Shown here: positions 16,383 through 25,959 of the stretch, piece by piece
How the letters are laid out: each line of letters opens with the position of its first letter
How positions within the stretch are numbered: the stretch's first letter is position 1
Source of the DNA: an uncultured Caryophanales bacterium
Lineage (GTDB): Bacteria > Bacillota_I > Bacilli_A > Acholeplasmatales > Anaeroplasmataceae
DNA: 43,854 nt
Direction of reading: 5' to 3'
Assembly (NCBI GenBank): GCA_937885165.1
Contig: CAKZZJ010000182.1
Span: 1-43,854, forward strand
Translations under genes and position numbers: made by a program
The notes under the pieces: generated by a model
The model's input: only the letters and a program-made list of their open reading frames with translations
Told to the model about the DNA's origin: nothing
Database searches by the model: none

Positions 16383-18269
16383 TTATTTGTGCTTTCTTTT
16401 TTTAATAGTTTTAGCAACTAAAAATAAAATAAACAATATTAAAAAAGCAATAATTCCAAATATTATATAATAGATTATTTTGTTTGTTTTTGTACTATTT
16501 TCTATTACAGTATTGTTTTTTAATGTTCCATCATATACTTTTAATGTATATGTATCAGTTACAGAATCTGAATTAAGCACTAATTGATATTCTCCATCCT
16601 TTTCTTCAGAATCAAAATAACTTGATTCTATTTTTATTTTATCTGAAGAAATCAAACCGTTTTTTCTTAAAAAAGATTTTATAGCCTTTTCATCTACAAC
16701 ATAAGAATTAGTTATACATATTGTTTTATTCTCTATATATGAAGATAAAATATTTTCATCTTTGACTATTATTTCAAATGTAGATATAGCTATATTTCCG
16801 GATAAATCACTGACTCTGGCTTTTATCCGATATGTTCCTACTTTATCAGTATTTGATAAATAACTATTCAAATCTATCAGTTCTATATTTTTGCATGATA
16901 TTTCACCATCAATCTCATCTACTGCATATAGTCTGTTTTGTATTTCTCCGAAATTAATTACATTATTAGTTGAAGTAATTATATTGTATGATATTATTAC
17001 AGGTGCTACATCGTCAGTTACATTTATTATTATATTTTTGTTTAATGATGTACCATTTTTTAAATTTATTTCTACATAAGCCTCATAAGATGCGACTTTA
17101 TCTTTGTTTTTGAAATAATCAGATGATATATCAATAGATTCAAAATCTAAATCTAAATCAGTTTTAATTTCTTCAATTAAATCTTCTTTATTTAATATAT
17201 TTTTATATCCTGTATTTATAACATCTTTTATCTTATCTAATTCAGGGCTATCGTCTATAGAAGTTGAAATTGGAGTTCCATTTTTTGTTATTATTTTAGT
17301 TTTTAACAAATAATAAATATTATTTTTTTCTACTAAGAGATAAACATCATATCCATCATTATAATTATTATTAATATAATTATCTAAATTAAGATTAATT
17401 ATATTTACAGCGTCATCTAAATTAAGACTATTAAGTACAAAATTTCTGTCTATTATATCATTATCAGCAAGTGTAATAGATAATAAATAATTAATATTAT
17501 CATCTACTGATATTATATTAAAGGTTGATTTTTTATATTTATTATCTTCTTTTATATAGATTGTTGTTTTATAACTTCCTTCATTTATTTTATTGTTTTT
17601 TGGATAATAATTTGTATCAAAAATATAAATTGATTTATCTATATTATCAAATAAATAATTTATATCAGGTGCCTGATCTTTTGATATTTTTATATCTTCC
17701 AAATTTATTTCTTCATCATCTGACTGATATTTTATTATTTTAGTTGTAACCTTATTGAATAATTTATCGTTATTAATATAATCTGTATCTGATTTATTAG
17801 GCATAAATATTACTTTATCTGAATTCATCCTACCCTCAGTTTCCTGTGTTGATGCTGATTCGTTATAATATGCCCTTATCAAGGCCGGTTTACTTAAGGT
17901 TATCTCATAGCCTGATGTTCTAATATTTATATTATAAAATTCCTCGTTTGACATAGACATATTGATATTTGTTAATTTGGTATTTTCAAACGTTAATTTG
18001 GAAATTATATATAAAGAAAAAGCTTGTCCTCTTATTTCTAATGTTAAAGTAATATATCCTTCTTGATATATTTTTAATTCATCTATCATTTTAACATTAG
18101 ATATAAAATTTTGTTCATCTAATTCATCTTCATCCATGCCATATAATATATCAATTCCGCTTTCCCAATTATAACCGAGTGTGCTATTTAATTCTTTGGC
18201 TTCTATCTTATTTATACTGAATAAAGCAAAGAAGATGATTGTTGTTACTAAAAATATAAATTTTTTCAT
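16383..18269 (-). CDS. Cell-surface protein with Ig-like (DUF5011-type) domain and C-terminal membrane anchor
   Basis: This 628-residue protein has an N-terminal signal peptide (FIFLVTTIIFFALFSINKIEA) and a long extracellular region rich in Asn, Asp, Ile and Lys. A C-terminal transmembrane helix with a basic tail anchors it (IIYYIIFGIIAFLILFILFLVA then KTIKKRKHK). One region, about residues 425-510, matches the DUF5011/Ig-like pattern: DDVAPVII, a EIDGEISCKNI segment, DKVGTYRIKARVSDLSGN. A similar motif occurs at 390-425 (DKVASYEAYVEINLKNGTS). No sortase motif is seen. The function is unknown; such proteins are surface exposed and often adhesive or structural. ATG follows CGGAGGG, behind a leader hairpin. 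Confidence 0.8.
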   Translation of the reverse strand: MKKFIFLVTTIIFFALFSINKIEAKELNSTLGYNWESGIDILYGMDEDELDEQNFISNVKMIDELKIYQEGYITLTLEIRGQAFSLYIISKLTFENTKLTNINMSMSNEEFYNINIRTSGYEITLSKPALIRAYYNESASTQETEGRMNSDKVIFMPNKSDTDYINNDKLFNKVTTKIIKYQSDDEEINLEDIKISKDQAPDINYLFDNIDKSIYIFDTNYYPKNNKINEGSYKTTIYIKEDNKYKKSTFNIISVDDNINYLLSITLADNDIIDRNFVLNSLNLDDAVNIINLNLDNYINNNYNDGYDVYLLVEKNNIYYLLKTKIITKNGTPISTSIDDSPELDKIKDVINTGYKNILNKEDLIEEIKTDLDLDFESIDISSDYFKNKDKVASYEAYVEINLKNGTSLNKNIIINVTDDVAPVIISYNIITSTNNVINFGEIQNRLYAVDEIDGEISCKNIELIDLNSYLSNTDKVGTYRIKARVSDLSGNIAISTFEIIVKDENILSSYIENKTICITNSYVVDEKAIKSFLRKNGLISSDKIKIESSYFDSEEKDGEYQLVLNSDSVTDTYTLKVYDGTLKNNTVIENSTKTNKIIYYIIFGIIAFLILFILFLVAKTIKKRKHK

Positions 18270-18289
18270 TTTCCCTCCGTTTAAAGGAC

Positions 18290-18317
18290 AAAAAAGTCCC
18301 GCTATTTTATTAGCGGG
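18290..18317 (-). terminator. Leader hairpin (possible attenuator) before the surface-protein gene
   Basis: On the minus strand CCCGCTA and TAGCGGG form a 7-bp stem with a 6-base loop, followed by ACTTTTTT. It sits about 25 bases before the ribosome-binding site of the gene starting at 18269. A -10-like GATAAT lies at 18340-18335, so the transcript would meet this terminator almost at once. The 3' part GGAC-TTTTTT-GTCC can form a competing hairpin. Confidence 0.6.
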
Positions 18318-18394
18318 GCATTATTAGTAACAATATTATCTTATCATAAAATTTTAAAAATAAAAGTGTTTTTTTTAAAAAATTGATTTTGATT

Positions 18395-18426
18395 AAAAAA
18401 AAGAGGTTTAGAAAACTCTAAACCTC
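18395..18426 (-). terminator. Terminator after the lipoprotein gene
   Basis: A perfect 10-bp stem (GAGGTTTAGA with TCTAAACCTC, loop of 4) is followed on the minus strand by eight T. Confidence 0.92.
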
Positions 18427-18444
18427 AAAATAGATTTTTGTTAA

Positions 18445-19587
18445 TTAAGCAACTAAAGCTAATGCTGCAGCAAGTTCAGTATATGATTTTGCTTCTTTCT
18501 TTTCGGAATCGCTTAATTTTGTTGCGGTAATGTTGTAAGTTAAATTAAGTTCTAATTTACATGTTACTGTATCATATGTAACACTACCATCTTTGTTACT
18601 TAGAATGCTTGAGATAATGTTTGATAAATCAAGGCTAACTTTAGTAAGATTTAGATTAGCTGTGTCAAGTGTAATTTCAGCTTTAAATGTTCCTTTTTCT
18701 GTTACTGGGGCGATAGAGAATGTTACTAAATCACCACTAACAGCAGACACAGTTAAATTTAATTTTTTTACTAATTCAGAAATAGATTCCTCTAACTCAT
18801 TTACATCAAAGTTAACTTCAATTCCGTTATCATTTAGAATTTTTGTAATTGATTCTACATCAACTTTTTCTAGTTGAGAAATCTGAAGCAATGCTTTGAT
18901 TTCGTTTTCATTATTTGATAATGAAACCTGAGTGCCAAATTTTAAACTAGCTAGTGCTAGAGCATCTGATACATCAGCTTTATATAGATTACCTTTAATA
19001 TTTGTTAATAAAGTATTAACAGTAGTAACCATTTCATTAGAATCTTCAACACCAAATAATTTAGCTAAATCTAAAGAGTAATCAGTAACTGAAGCATATA
19101 ATACACCACTATCAATATAAGTTTTTTCTTTTAAACTTACATTTTGTGATTCACCAATGATTTTTCCTGTTGTAAAGCCGTCAGGAATCTTAGCTGATGC
19201 ATCAACAAAAGCATATAACGCTAATTCATTTACATAATCAGCTTCTGTCTTATCTTCTGCATATGTAGGCAATTCAGCTTCAACTGTAGCTTTTAGATTA
19301 GCGGCTAAGTCTGCGGTTTTTGAATCTGCAGTTACTTTAGTGCTGAAATCTAATGATAATTCAGCTTTAACGCTATTTTTCTTCTCAACTTCATATTTTT
19401 GAGATGCTAAAGCAACAACATCTTTTGCTACTTCTTCTTGGTCTTCTGTAGCTTTAACGACCTGTGTTTGTACGTTACCTTCGCTATCTGTATAAGTTAA
19501 TTCTTTGGATGTGGATTTACATGCAACCAATGAAAAAACTGAAAGAAATGCGATGGTAGCACCTAAAATTATTTTTTTAAGTTTCAT
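18445..19587 (-). CDS. Lipoprotein of unknown function
   Basis: This 380-residue protein has a lipoprotein signal (LSVFSLVAC, lipidated Cys23). The mature part is rich in Ala, Thr, Ser and Lys, with alternating strands such as SVKAELSLDFSTKV, LAANLKATVEAELPTYAEDK and GTFKAEITLDTANLNLTKVS. This resembles the long-beta-strand shape of lipid- or polymer-binding lipoproteins (LolA/LppX-like shape), but no family signature is certain. The ATG follows GGAGG. It lies 59 bases after purB; I see no clear terminator in the gap, so it may be read from the purine operon or have its own promoter. Confidence 0.75.
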   Translation of the reverse strand: MKLKKIILGATIAFLSVFSLVACKSTSKELTYTDSEGNVQTQVVKATEDQEEVAKDVVALASQKYEVEKKNSVKAELSLDFSTKVTADSKTADLAANLKATVEAELPTYAEDKTEADYVNELALYAFVDASAKIPDGFTTGKIIGESQNVSLKEKTYIDSGVLYASVTDYSLDLAKLFGVEDSNEMVTTVNTLLTNIKGNLYKADVSDALALASLKFGTQVSLSNNENEIKALLQISQLEKVDVESITKILNDNGIEVNFDVNELEESISELVKKLNLTVSAVSGDLVTFSIAPVTEKGTFKAEITLDTANLNLTKVSLDLSNIISSILSNKDGSVTYDTVTCKLELNLTYNITATKLSDSEKKEAKSYTELAAALALVA

Positions 19588-19646
19588 TTTTTAAATCCTC
19601 CGAGTGTATATTTTAAAACTTTTTCATTTTTTTTCAACATTAATTT

Positions 19647-20951
19647 TCACTTTTGTTCTTTAATATCGCATCTATTATAGATGTAATCTACATTTTTAAA
19701 ATAATAATCCAGCGTAAAGGATTCTTTAATTTCTTCTTTAGTTAACAAAGAAGTAATTTTATTATTTTTATATAATTCTTCTTCGAAATCCAAATCGTTT
19801 TGAAAAGAATTTAAGGCAATTTTCTGAACCAAATCATATGCGTCTTCTCTTTTTAGACCTTTGTTTATTAAGGCATTCATTACTCTTTGAGAGAAGATAA
19901 CTTTTTTAGTTATATAGATATTTTTAAGCATTTTATCTTCTTTTACAATTAAATTATCAAGTAGATTTTTATATCTATTTAACATATAATCAAGTAATGT
20001 TGCTGCATCAGCAAGAACAACTCTTTCTACTGAAGAATGAGATATATCTCTTTCGTGCCATAAGGCTACATCTTCACTCATGCTTACCATATAACCTCGC
20101 ATAATTCTAGCACAACCGCAGATGTTTTCGCTTGTGATAGGATTTTGTTTATGAGGCATAGCACTTGAGCCTTTCTGACTTTTAGAAAATGATTCTAAAA
20201 CTTCACCGACTTCAGTTCTTTGTAATCCCCTTATTTCGATTGCAATTTGTTCTAAAGTATCAGAAATGAGAGAAAGAATAGAAACATAATATGCATGTCT
20301 ATCTCTTTGTAATACTTGGGTAGATATATTTGCATGATTTATTCCTAAAGAATTGCATACGTATTCTTCTATAAATGGATCTATATTAGCGAAATTGCCA
20401 ACAGCGCCACTTATTTTACCACATTCGATATCTTTTCTTGCATCACGAAATCTTCTTAGATTTCTTTTCATTTCTTCATGCCATAAGACCCATTTTAGAC
20501 CAAAAGATGTTATATCAGCATGTATTCCGTGAGTTCTGCCGATACAGGGGGTATTTTTATATTTTAAGGCTTGTTTTTTAAGAACATCCATAAATTCTAT
20601 AATATCATTTTCAATTATGTCATTAACCTGTTTTAAAATATATCCTTGTGCAGTATCTACTACATCTGTTGATGTAAGGCCATAATGAATCCATTTTGCT
20701 TCCTCGCCTAGACTAAGTGATAATGATCTTGTAAATGCGATTACATCATGCTTGGTTTCTTTTTCAATTTCAAGGATTTTATTCACATCAAGTTTGACAT
20801 TTCTTTTTATTTTTTCAACATCATCAATAGGTATTACACCAAGTTTATTCCAAGCCTCTAAAACCTTGATTTCTACTGTTAAATAAGCCTTAAATTTGTT
20901 TTCCAAACTAAATAAGTCTTTTAGTTTTTCTCTTGAATAACGATCAATCAT
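19647..20951 (-). CDS. purB: Adenylosuccinate lyase
   Basis: This 434-residue enzyme of the fumarase/aspartase superfamily cleaves SAICAR and adenylosuccinate, releasing fumarate, in purine synthesis. Visible are MIDRYSREKLKDLF at the N-terminus, HYGLTSTDVVDTA, the catalytic-His block GRTHGIHADITSFG (H141) and the superfamily signature GSSAMPHKQNP (261-271) with the mobile-loop serine. Length is typical. The start overlaps the folD stop by four bases (ATGA), so it is translationally coupled in the purL-folD-purB operon. Confidence 0.97.
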   Translation of the reverse strand: MIDRYSREKLKDLFSLENKFKAYLTVEIKVLEAWNKLGVIPIDDVEKIKRNVKLDVNKILEIEKETKHDVIAFTRSLSLSLGEEAKWIHYGLTSTDVVDTAQGYILKQVNDIIENDIIEFMDVLKKQALKYKNTPCIGRTHGIHADITSFGLKWVLWHEEMKRNLRRFRDARKDIECGKISGAVGNFANIDPFIEEYVCNSLGINHANISTQVLQRDRHAYYVSILSLISDTLEQIAIEIRGLQRTEVGEVLESFSKSQKGSSAMPHKQNPITSENICGCARIMRGYMVSMSEDVALWHERDISHSSVERVVLADAATLLDYMLNRYKNLLDNLIVKEDKMLKNIYITKKVIFSQRVMNALINKGLKREDAYDLVQKIALNSFQNDLDFEEELYKNNKITSLLTKEEIKESFTLDYYFKNVDYIYNRCDIKEQK

Positions 20952-21805
20952 TTATTTATCCTTTTTAAATAACATTCAAATGTATTTTCCATTAAGCATG
21001 TAATAGTCATCGGTCCTACGCCACCAGGTACTTTACTGATAAATGATACTTTATCTTTTACATTATCAAAATCAACATCACCACAAAGTTTACCTGTTTC
21101 TTCATTTCTATTTACACCGACATCTATTACGATAGCGCCTTCTTTTACCATATTTGCAGTTACAAATTTTGCTTTGCCGATTGCGACAATAAGAATATCA
21201 GCTTGGCTTGTTATTTTGGCTAAATCTTTTGTTTTACTGTGGGCCGTAATAACAGTTGCATTTCTATCAAGAAGTAGTTTATAGATTGGAAGACCAACTA
21301 TATTGCTTCTGCCGATAACACAAGCAAGTTTACCTTCTATTTCGGCATGAATAGAATCAAGCATTTCGATTATTCCCTTAGGAGTACATGGATATATGCA
21401 TTCCTGTTTAGAAAATAAAGCGGCGACATTAAGGGGATGAAATCCATCAACATCTTTTGATACATCTATCCTTTTTATTACCTTAGCTTCATTTATATGC
21501 CTTGGCAGTGGAAGTTGAACTAGTATACCATCTACTGAAGCATCATTATTTAATTCATCAATTAAATTTAACAATTCTTCTTCAGTAATGTTTTCATCTT
21601 TTATTATAGTTGTATTTTTGATTCCAACTTCTAGCGATGCTTTTTCTTTTCCTCTAACATAAGATACACTTGCAGGATTATCACCAACTAGTATCACTAC
21701 TAGATGAGGCTCTCTATTATATATTTTTTTAGTTTCGGCTATTTTTTCTTTCAATTCATTTCTTTTGTTTTCAGATAAAATTTTACCGCTGATTATATTT
21801 GTCAT
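20948..21805 (-). CDS. folD: Bifunctional methylenetetrahydrofolate dehydrogenase/cyclohydrolase FolD
   Basis: The 285-residue protein interconverts 5,10-methylene-THF and 10-formyl-THF. It has the catalytic Y49-x3-K53 pair in SYVRGKEKA, DGILVQLPLPRHI, KDVDGFHPLN, the NADP-binding GRSNIVGLPI and the C-terminal PGGVGPMTITCLM. Its place between purL and purB makes sense because 10-formyl-THF feeds two steps of purine synthesis. It overlaps purL and purB by four bases at each end. Confidence 0.97.
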   Translation of the reverse strand: MTNIISGKILSENKRNELKEKIAETKKIYNREPHLVVILVGDNPASVSYVRGKEKASLEVGIKNTTIIKDENITEEELLNLIDELNNDASVDGILVQLPLPRHINEAKVIKRIDVSKDVDGFHPLNVAALFSKQECIYPCTPKGIIEMLDSIHAEIEGKLACVIGRSNIVGLPIYKLLLDRNATVITAHSKTKDLAKITSQADILIVAIGKAKFVTANMVKEGAIVIDVGVNRNEETGKLCGDVDFDNVKDKVSFISKVPGGVGPMTITCLMENTFECYLKRINK

Positions 21806-24800
21806 TTTCTTGAATCCTTTTTAAAATAGTTTATGGCATTTTTAAAGAAATCATTTTCTAATCTACCATTAAAGTTTTTATATAAACCATGCTGATATCT
21901 TTCAGGGTGTCCCATCAAACCAAAAATCAATCCATCTGGTGATAATAATCCTTCTACAGCATAAGCACTTCCTGTTGGGTTCGTATCATAATTATCAGCC
22001 ATATCACCATTCATATAAGAATATACTAATGCTACCTGACCATTTTTAATCAGATCATTGATTAGTTTTTTGCTTGAAACAAATTTACCTTCAGAACAAG
22101 ATAAAGGAATAGATAATATTTCTCCTGTCTTATATGAACATAACCAAGGAGAAGCATTTGATGTAACTTTAGAATATACAAGCTTAGAAACATGGTGAGA
22201 TAATTCATTTTTAATCAGCGATGGACTCTCTTCATTTAACTGCCCAATCTTACCATATGGTAATAATCCTGATTTGATTAATGCTTGGAATCCGTTACAA
22301 ACACCTAGTATCAACCCTTTTCTAGCGATTAGATTTTCTATGGCTTCTTTTACTCTTGGTTCATTAATTATATTTGCAACATATTTACCAGAACCATCTG
22401 GCTCATCATTTCCGCTATAGCCACCACTGAATACTAAAATATCAGTTTCATTGATATTTCTTACTAATTCATTTATTGAATTATTAACTTGATATTTATC
22501 CCCCTTGAATTTAAATGAAGTTGTGATAGCACCTAGTTCTTTAAATGTGTTAATTAAATCTAAATCACAATTAATTCCATCAAATAATGGGAAGAAAACT
22601 TTAACTTCAGTTTTATTCTTAAGTAAATTAACTTTCTTACGAGTCATCTTTATAGAAGTTGTTTCAATAGGTGTATCATAAGAATTTTTAAACACTTTAT
22701 TATATTTTTTGGTGTTTACTTCCTTCATTGAAGGAATAGAGAATTTAATTTTATTAATTACCCCATATTGAACATGACTTGTTCTACCAACTAATATAAA
22801 ATTAGGATTAATATCATCAGGTATTTCTAAATTACCCTGAACTTCACAGATAATTGAACCATAATTCAATTTATTTAATTCTTCTTCTTTAACATTTAGA
22901 TAAAATCCTACTGAATTACCCATGCTCATTTTAGCACAGGCAGCAATTAAACCACCAGCGCCTAGGGCGTAAGCGCTGACGATATGTCCTTTTTTGATAT
23001 TGTAATTAACAAATTCATAATTATCGATTAATTGTTCAATGTTTGGTGTAAAATTTTTGTTTTCATTATGCTTAACCAAATATAATTTGTGCCCTCTAGA
23101 TTTAAATTCAGGAGTTATTATTTCATCATCATTCAATGTTGAAAAAGCATAAGAAATAAATGTTGGCGGAACATTTAATTTGTTAAATGAACCAGCCATT
23201 GAATCCTTGCCGCCAATAGATGGTATTTTTAATTCCATCTCTATTTTTAAAGCTCCTAGCATTGCGGCAGTAGCCTTACCCCAGGATTCAGCGGATTTCA
23301 TTTTTTCAAAATATTCTTGGAAACTTAAACGAATATTTTTATAGTCAACACCTGATGCAACTAGCTTAGTTATTGATTCAATTATTGCATACTCAGCACC
23401 ATGATATGGACTCCATGATGTCAGATAAGGATTAAAGCCATAAGCTAGCAATGATGTTTTCTTAGTAAAGCCATCAACTGGGAGTTTGATTGCTGATACC
23501 TGAGTTTCTGTTCTCTGATATTTGCCTCCATATGGTAAAAGGACTGTTGATCTTCCTATAGTATAATCAAATAAATTCACTAAGCCCTGTTCACTTAAAA
23601 TGTTATTATCTGATAATGTATTAAATACTCTGTCTTCTAATGATTCTGCTTTAGTAATGAATGGATTTTCTTCCTTAACAGAACCGATTACAGCACTTGC
23701 ATACCTTAAAGCGCCAGCTGAGTCGATAAATTTTCTTGATAATCTAGCAACTACCTTACCCTTATGATAAATAAGTATTTCATTAGAATTGGTTATTTTA
23801 CCAACATAACTTACGAATAAATCTTCTTCTTTGATATAGTTGATTAATTCATCTTTTTCTTCTGGTGAAACAACGATAGCGATTCTTTCTTGAGTTTCTG
23901 ACAATAATAAATCAAGTGTATTAATTTTATTATTTTTTACAAGAACATCATCAAGCCATATTTCAACACCGCTATATAGTTCGCTCACACCAACACCTAT
24001 ACCGCCGGCACCTAAATCGTTTGCCTTTTTGATTAAGCGCGTAGCTTCTTTTCTTCTCATTAATCTTGCGAATTTAGAAGCAGTTGAAGGGTTGGCACTT
24101 TGTAATGATAAACCTGTATTTTTTAGAGAAGTTGCGTTATGTTCCTGAGATGACATAACAGCACTTCCGACACCCTCGATATTTGTTTTATTACCAACTA
24201 ATAAAATAAAATCTCCATCTTTTGGTCTTTCTCTTCTTACGTCGCTGACTTTAGAAGCACCGACAAGCAAGCTAGATTCAAGTCTTTTAGCTACATAATC
24301 ATCATGATATATTTCTCTTACATAAGAAGTAGGAATTCCTGCTAAATTAGCATAATTAGAAGCACCAAACGCAGCATTAGTAGATATTATTCTTTGCGGA
24401 AGTTTTCCTTCAATGGTTTCATTTGGGTTTTTATAAATATCTGCTGCTCCACTTATTCTCATACCTTGGAAAATCCTAGCTCTATCAGCAATCAAATCTC
24501 TAGCTGTACCACCGATACAGTTTGCTGCACCATTAAAAGGGTCCATTTCTGTAGGATGATTATTTGTTTCATTTTTAAACTGTAATATCCATTTTTCTTT
24601 TTTGCCATCTACTGTTACATCAGTTTTAAGAGAAAAAGCATTGGTTTCGCCGTTCTTTACCAAATCATTTAATTTGCCTACTCTCTTTAAGTATTTAGCA
24701 CCAATTGTTGCCATATCCATCAAAGAAAATCTTCTATTATCTCTTTTTAAGTCTTTTCTTACATCAATATATAAATCTAAAGCCTCATTAAGTTCGCTTG

Positions 24801-25485
24801 ATAAGAAGGATCTATCTATTTGAATATCAGTGATTTTAGTATTGAATGTAGTATGTCTACAGTGATCTGACCAATATGTATCAATTAATTTTAATTCAAC
24901 CAAAGTTGGGTTTCTTTTTTCTAATTTAAAATACTCTATAATAGCTTTCAAATCATTTTTGTTGATACCTAAATTATAATTTTTAATAAATGATTCATAA
25001 TCTTTATTTTCTAATTCAATAAAGCCTTCAACTACATCATCAATAAGTTCTTTTCCATCATCCTCTTTTGGGGTACGATAATTATATTTTAATGAAAAAT
25101 AACCTTTTAATTTATTTAATTCTTCTTCATTTAATTTTTTATCAACAACCAAAATTTTTGACACACTTAATTCAATATTAAAATTAGAATCAATTAAATA
25201 AAAGCAATTTTTAACAGCTTCAATTCTTTTTTCAGCAGATGCAGGAATGTATTCGATATAATGAAAATTTTCATCATAATTAAATTCTCTTCTTACATCA
25301 TCTGTTGTGATTTCACCAAAAATTTTATATTTAGTGTAATCATATAATTCCTCGCTGATATCAATATCATATACATTTACAAGTCTTAAATTTTCTATTT
25401 CTAATCCAAGATTATTTTTCAACTCACTTTTTAGTGAATTAGTTGATGCTTGAAATTCTTTTTTCTTTTCTACATAAATTCTCAT
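21802..25485 (-). CDS. purL: Phosphoribosylformylglycinamidine (FGAM) synthase, single-chain type
   Basis: This 1227-residue protein fuses all three functions that Bacillus splits into PurS, PurL and PurQ. There is a PurS-like N-terminal region (about 1-150), and the duplicated AIR-synthase-like ATPase body with WSDHCRHTTF, ETNNHPTEMDPFNGAA, GVGVSELYSG and PSIGGKDSM. The C-terminal class I glutamine amidotransferase (about 975-1227) has nucleophile GVCNGFQ and GHPER. It converts FGAR and glutamine to FGAM with ATP. Such single-chain forms occur in many Clostridia and Erysipelotrichia. ATG 25485 follows CGAGGTG. It is the first gene of the purine operon. Confidence 0.96.
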   Translation of the reverse strand: MRIYVEKKKEFQASTNSLKSELKNNLGLEIENLRLVNVYDIDISEELYDYTKYKIFGEITTDDVRREFNYDENFHYIEYIPASAEKRIEAVKNCFYLIDSNFNIELSVSKILVVDKKLNEEELNKLKGYFSLKYNYRTPKEDDGKELIDDVVEGFIELENKDYESFIKNYNLGINKNDLKAIIEYFKLEKRNPTLVELKLIDTYWSDHCRHTTFNTKITDIQIDRSFLSSELNEALDLYIDVRKDLKRDNRRFSLMDMATIGAKYLKRVGKLNDLVKNGETNAFSLKTDVTVDGKKEKWILQFKNETNNHPTEMDPFNGAANCIGGTARDLIADRARIFQGMRISGAADIYKNPNETIEGKLPQRIISTNAAFGASNYANLAGIPTSYVREIYHDDYVAKRLESSLLVGASKVSDVRRERPKDGDFILLVGNKTNIEGVGSAVMSSQEHNATSLKNTGLSLQSANPSTASKFARLMRRKEATRLIKKANDLGAGGIGVGVSELYSGVEIWLDDVLVKNNKINTLDLLLSETQERIAIVVSPEEKDELINYIKEEDLFVSYVGKITNSNEILIYHKGKVVARLSRKFIDSAGALRYASAVIGSVKEENPFITKAESLEDRVFNTLSDNNILSEQGLVNLFDYTIGRSTVLLPYGGKYQRTETQVSAIKLPVDGFTKKTSLLAYGFNPYLTSWSPYHGAEYAIIESITKLVASGVDYKNIRLSFQEYFEKMKSAESWGKATAAMLGALKIEMELKIPSIGGKDSMAGSFNKLNVPPTFISYAFSTLNDDEIITPEFKSRGHKLYLVKHNENKNFTPNIEQLIDNYEFVNYNIKKGHIVSAYALGAGGLIAACAKMSMGNSVGFYLNVKEEELNKLNYGSIICEVQGNLEIPDDINPNFILVGRTSHVQYGVINKIKFSIPSMKEVNTKKYNKVFKNSYDTPIETTSIKMTRKKVNLLKNKTEVKVFFPLFDGINCDLDLINTFKELGAITTSFKFKGDKYQVNNSINELVRNINETDILVFSGGYSGNDEPDGSGKYVANIINEPRVKEAIENLIARKGLILGVCNGFQALIKSGLLPYGKIGQLNEESPSLIKNELSHHVSKLVYSKVTSNASPWLCSYKTGEILSIPLSCSEGKFVSSKKLINDLIKNGQVALVYSYMNGDMADNYDTNPTGSAYAVEGLLSPDGLIFGLMGHPERYQHGLYKNFNGRLENDFFKNAINYFKKDSRK

Positions 25486-25543
25486 AGTGCACCTCGTTAT
25501 AAGTTGTAATATTCATTTTAATTAATATTAAAAAGCTTCATTT

Positions 25544-25572
25544 ATTTTAACATAAATTAATCTTATAGTAAA
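25544..25572 (-). promoter_or_regulatory. Promoter of the purL-folD-purB operon
   Basis: On the minus strand TTTACT (25572-25567), a 17-base spacer and TAAAAT (25549-25544). The short leader, about 50 bases, holds no visible purine riboswitch or PurR-box pair. Confidence 0.55.
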
Positions 25573-25592
25573 GAAGATGAAAACCATTATTT

Positions 25593-25629
25593 AAAAAGAA
25601 AAGAGTGCATATTCATGTAATATGCACTC
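25593..25629 (-). terminator. Terminator of the rnf operon
   Basis: GAGTGCATATT (25603-25613) and AATATGCACTC (25619-25629) form an 11-bp stem with a 5-base loop, T-rich downstream on the minus strand. It starts seven bases after the rnfB stop, which shows that the short rnfB really ends there. Confidence 0.92.
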
Positions 25630-25635
25630 AAAATT

Positions 25636-25956
25636 CTATTTTAATTTGATTGGGTTTATTGAACCATCTGGATTTGGATGTTCATCCAAATATTTTCTTA
25701 TTTCTTCTGGTTTTCCAGATTTTAATCCAGGTTTACATTGACTTAAAGATTCAGCCTTACCATCAACTATAGCTTGAGCATATCCACTACAACCAGGAAA
25801 ACCGCAAGCACCACAGTTGGCATTTGGTAATATTGCTGTTATATCTTCGATCCTTGTATCTATATCGACATGTAAAACCTTTGATGCAATCGCAAGACCA
25901 AAACCTAAAATTACACCAAGCACAGCCAAAATTAATGCTGCCCATAATATTGTCAT
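25636..25956 (-). CDS. rnfB: RnfB, short form lacking the ferredoxin domains
   Basis: This 106-residue protein has the N-terminal membrane helix of RnfB (TILWAALILAVLGVILGFGL) and the RnfB-type [4Fe-4S] domain NANCGACGFPGCSGYAQAIV with C48, C51, C56 and C74. It then stops. Normal RnfB is about 250-330 residues and goes on with ferredoxin-like domains that relay electrons from ferredoxin into the complex. A strong terminator directly follows the stop, and I see no continuation in another frame, so this is not a frameshift. ATG follows GGAGAA. Electron entry must then use RnfC or another protein. Confidence 0.9.
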   Translation of the reverse strand: MTILWAALILAVLGVILGFGLAIASKVLHVDIDTRIEDITAILPNANCGACGFPGCSGYAQAIVDGKAESLSQCKPGLKSGKPEEIRKYLDEHPNPDGSINPIKLK

Positions 25957-25959
25957 ACG

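Noticed and set aside
25486..25600. Purine riboswitch or PurR boxes ahead of purL
   Set aside because: The leader is only about 50 bases and lacks the conserved loops of a purine aptamer; no paired PurR boxes are visible.
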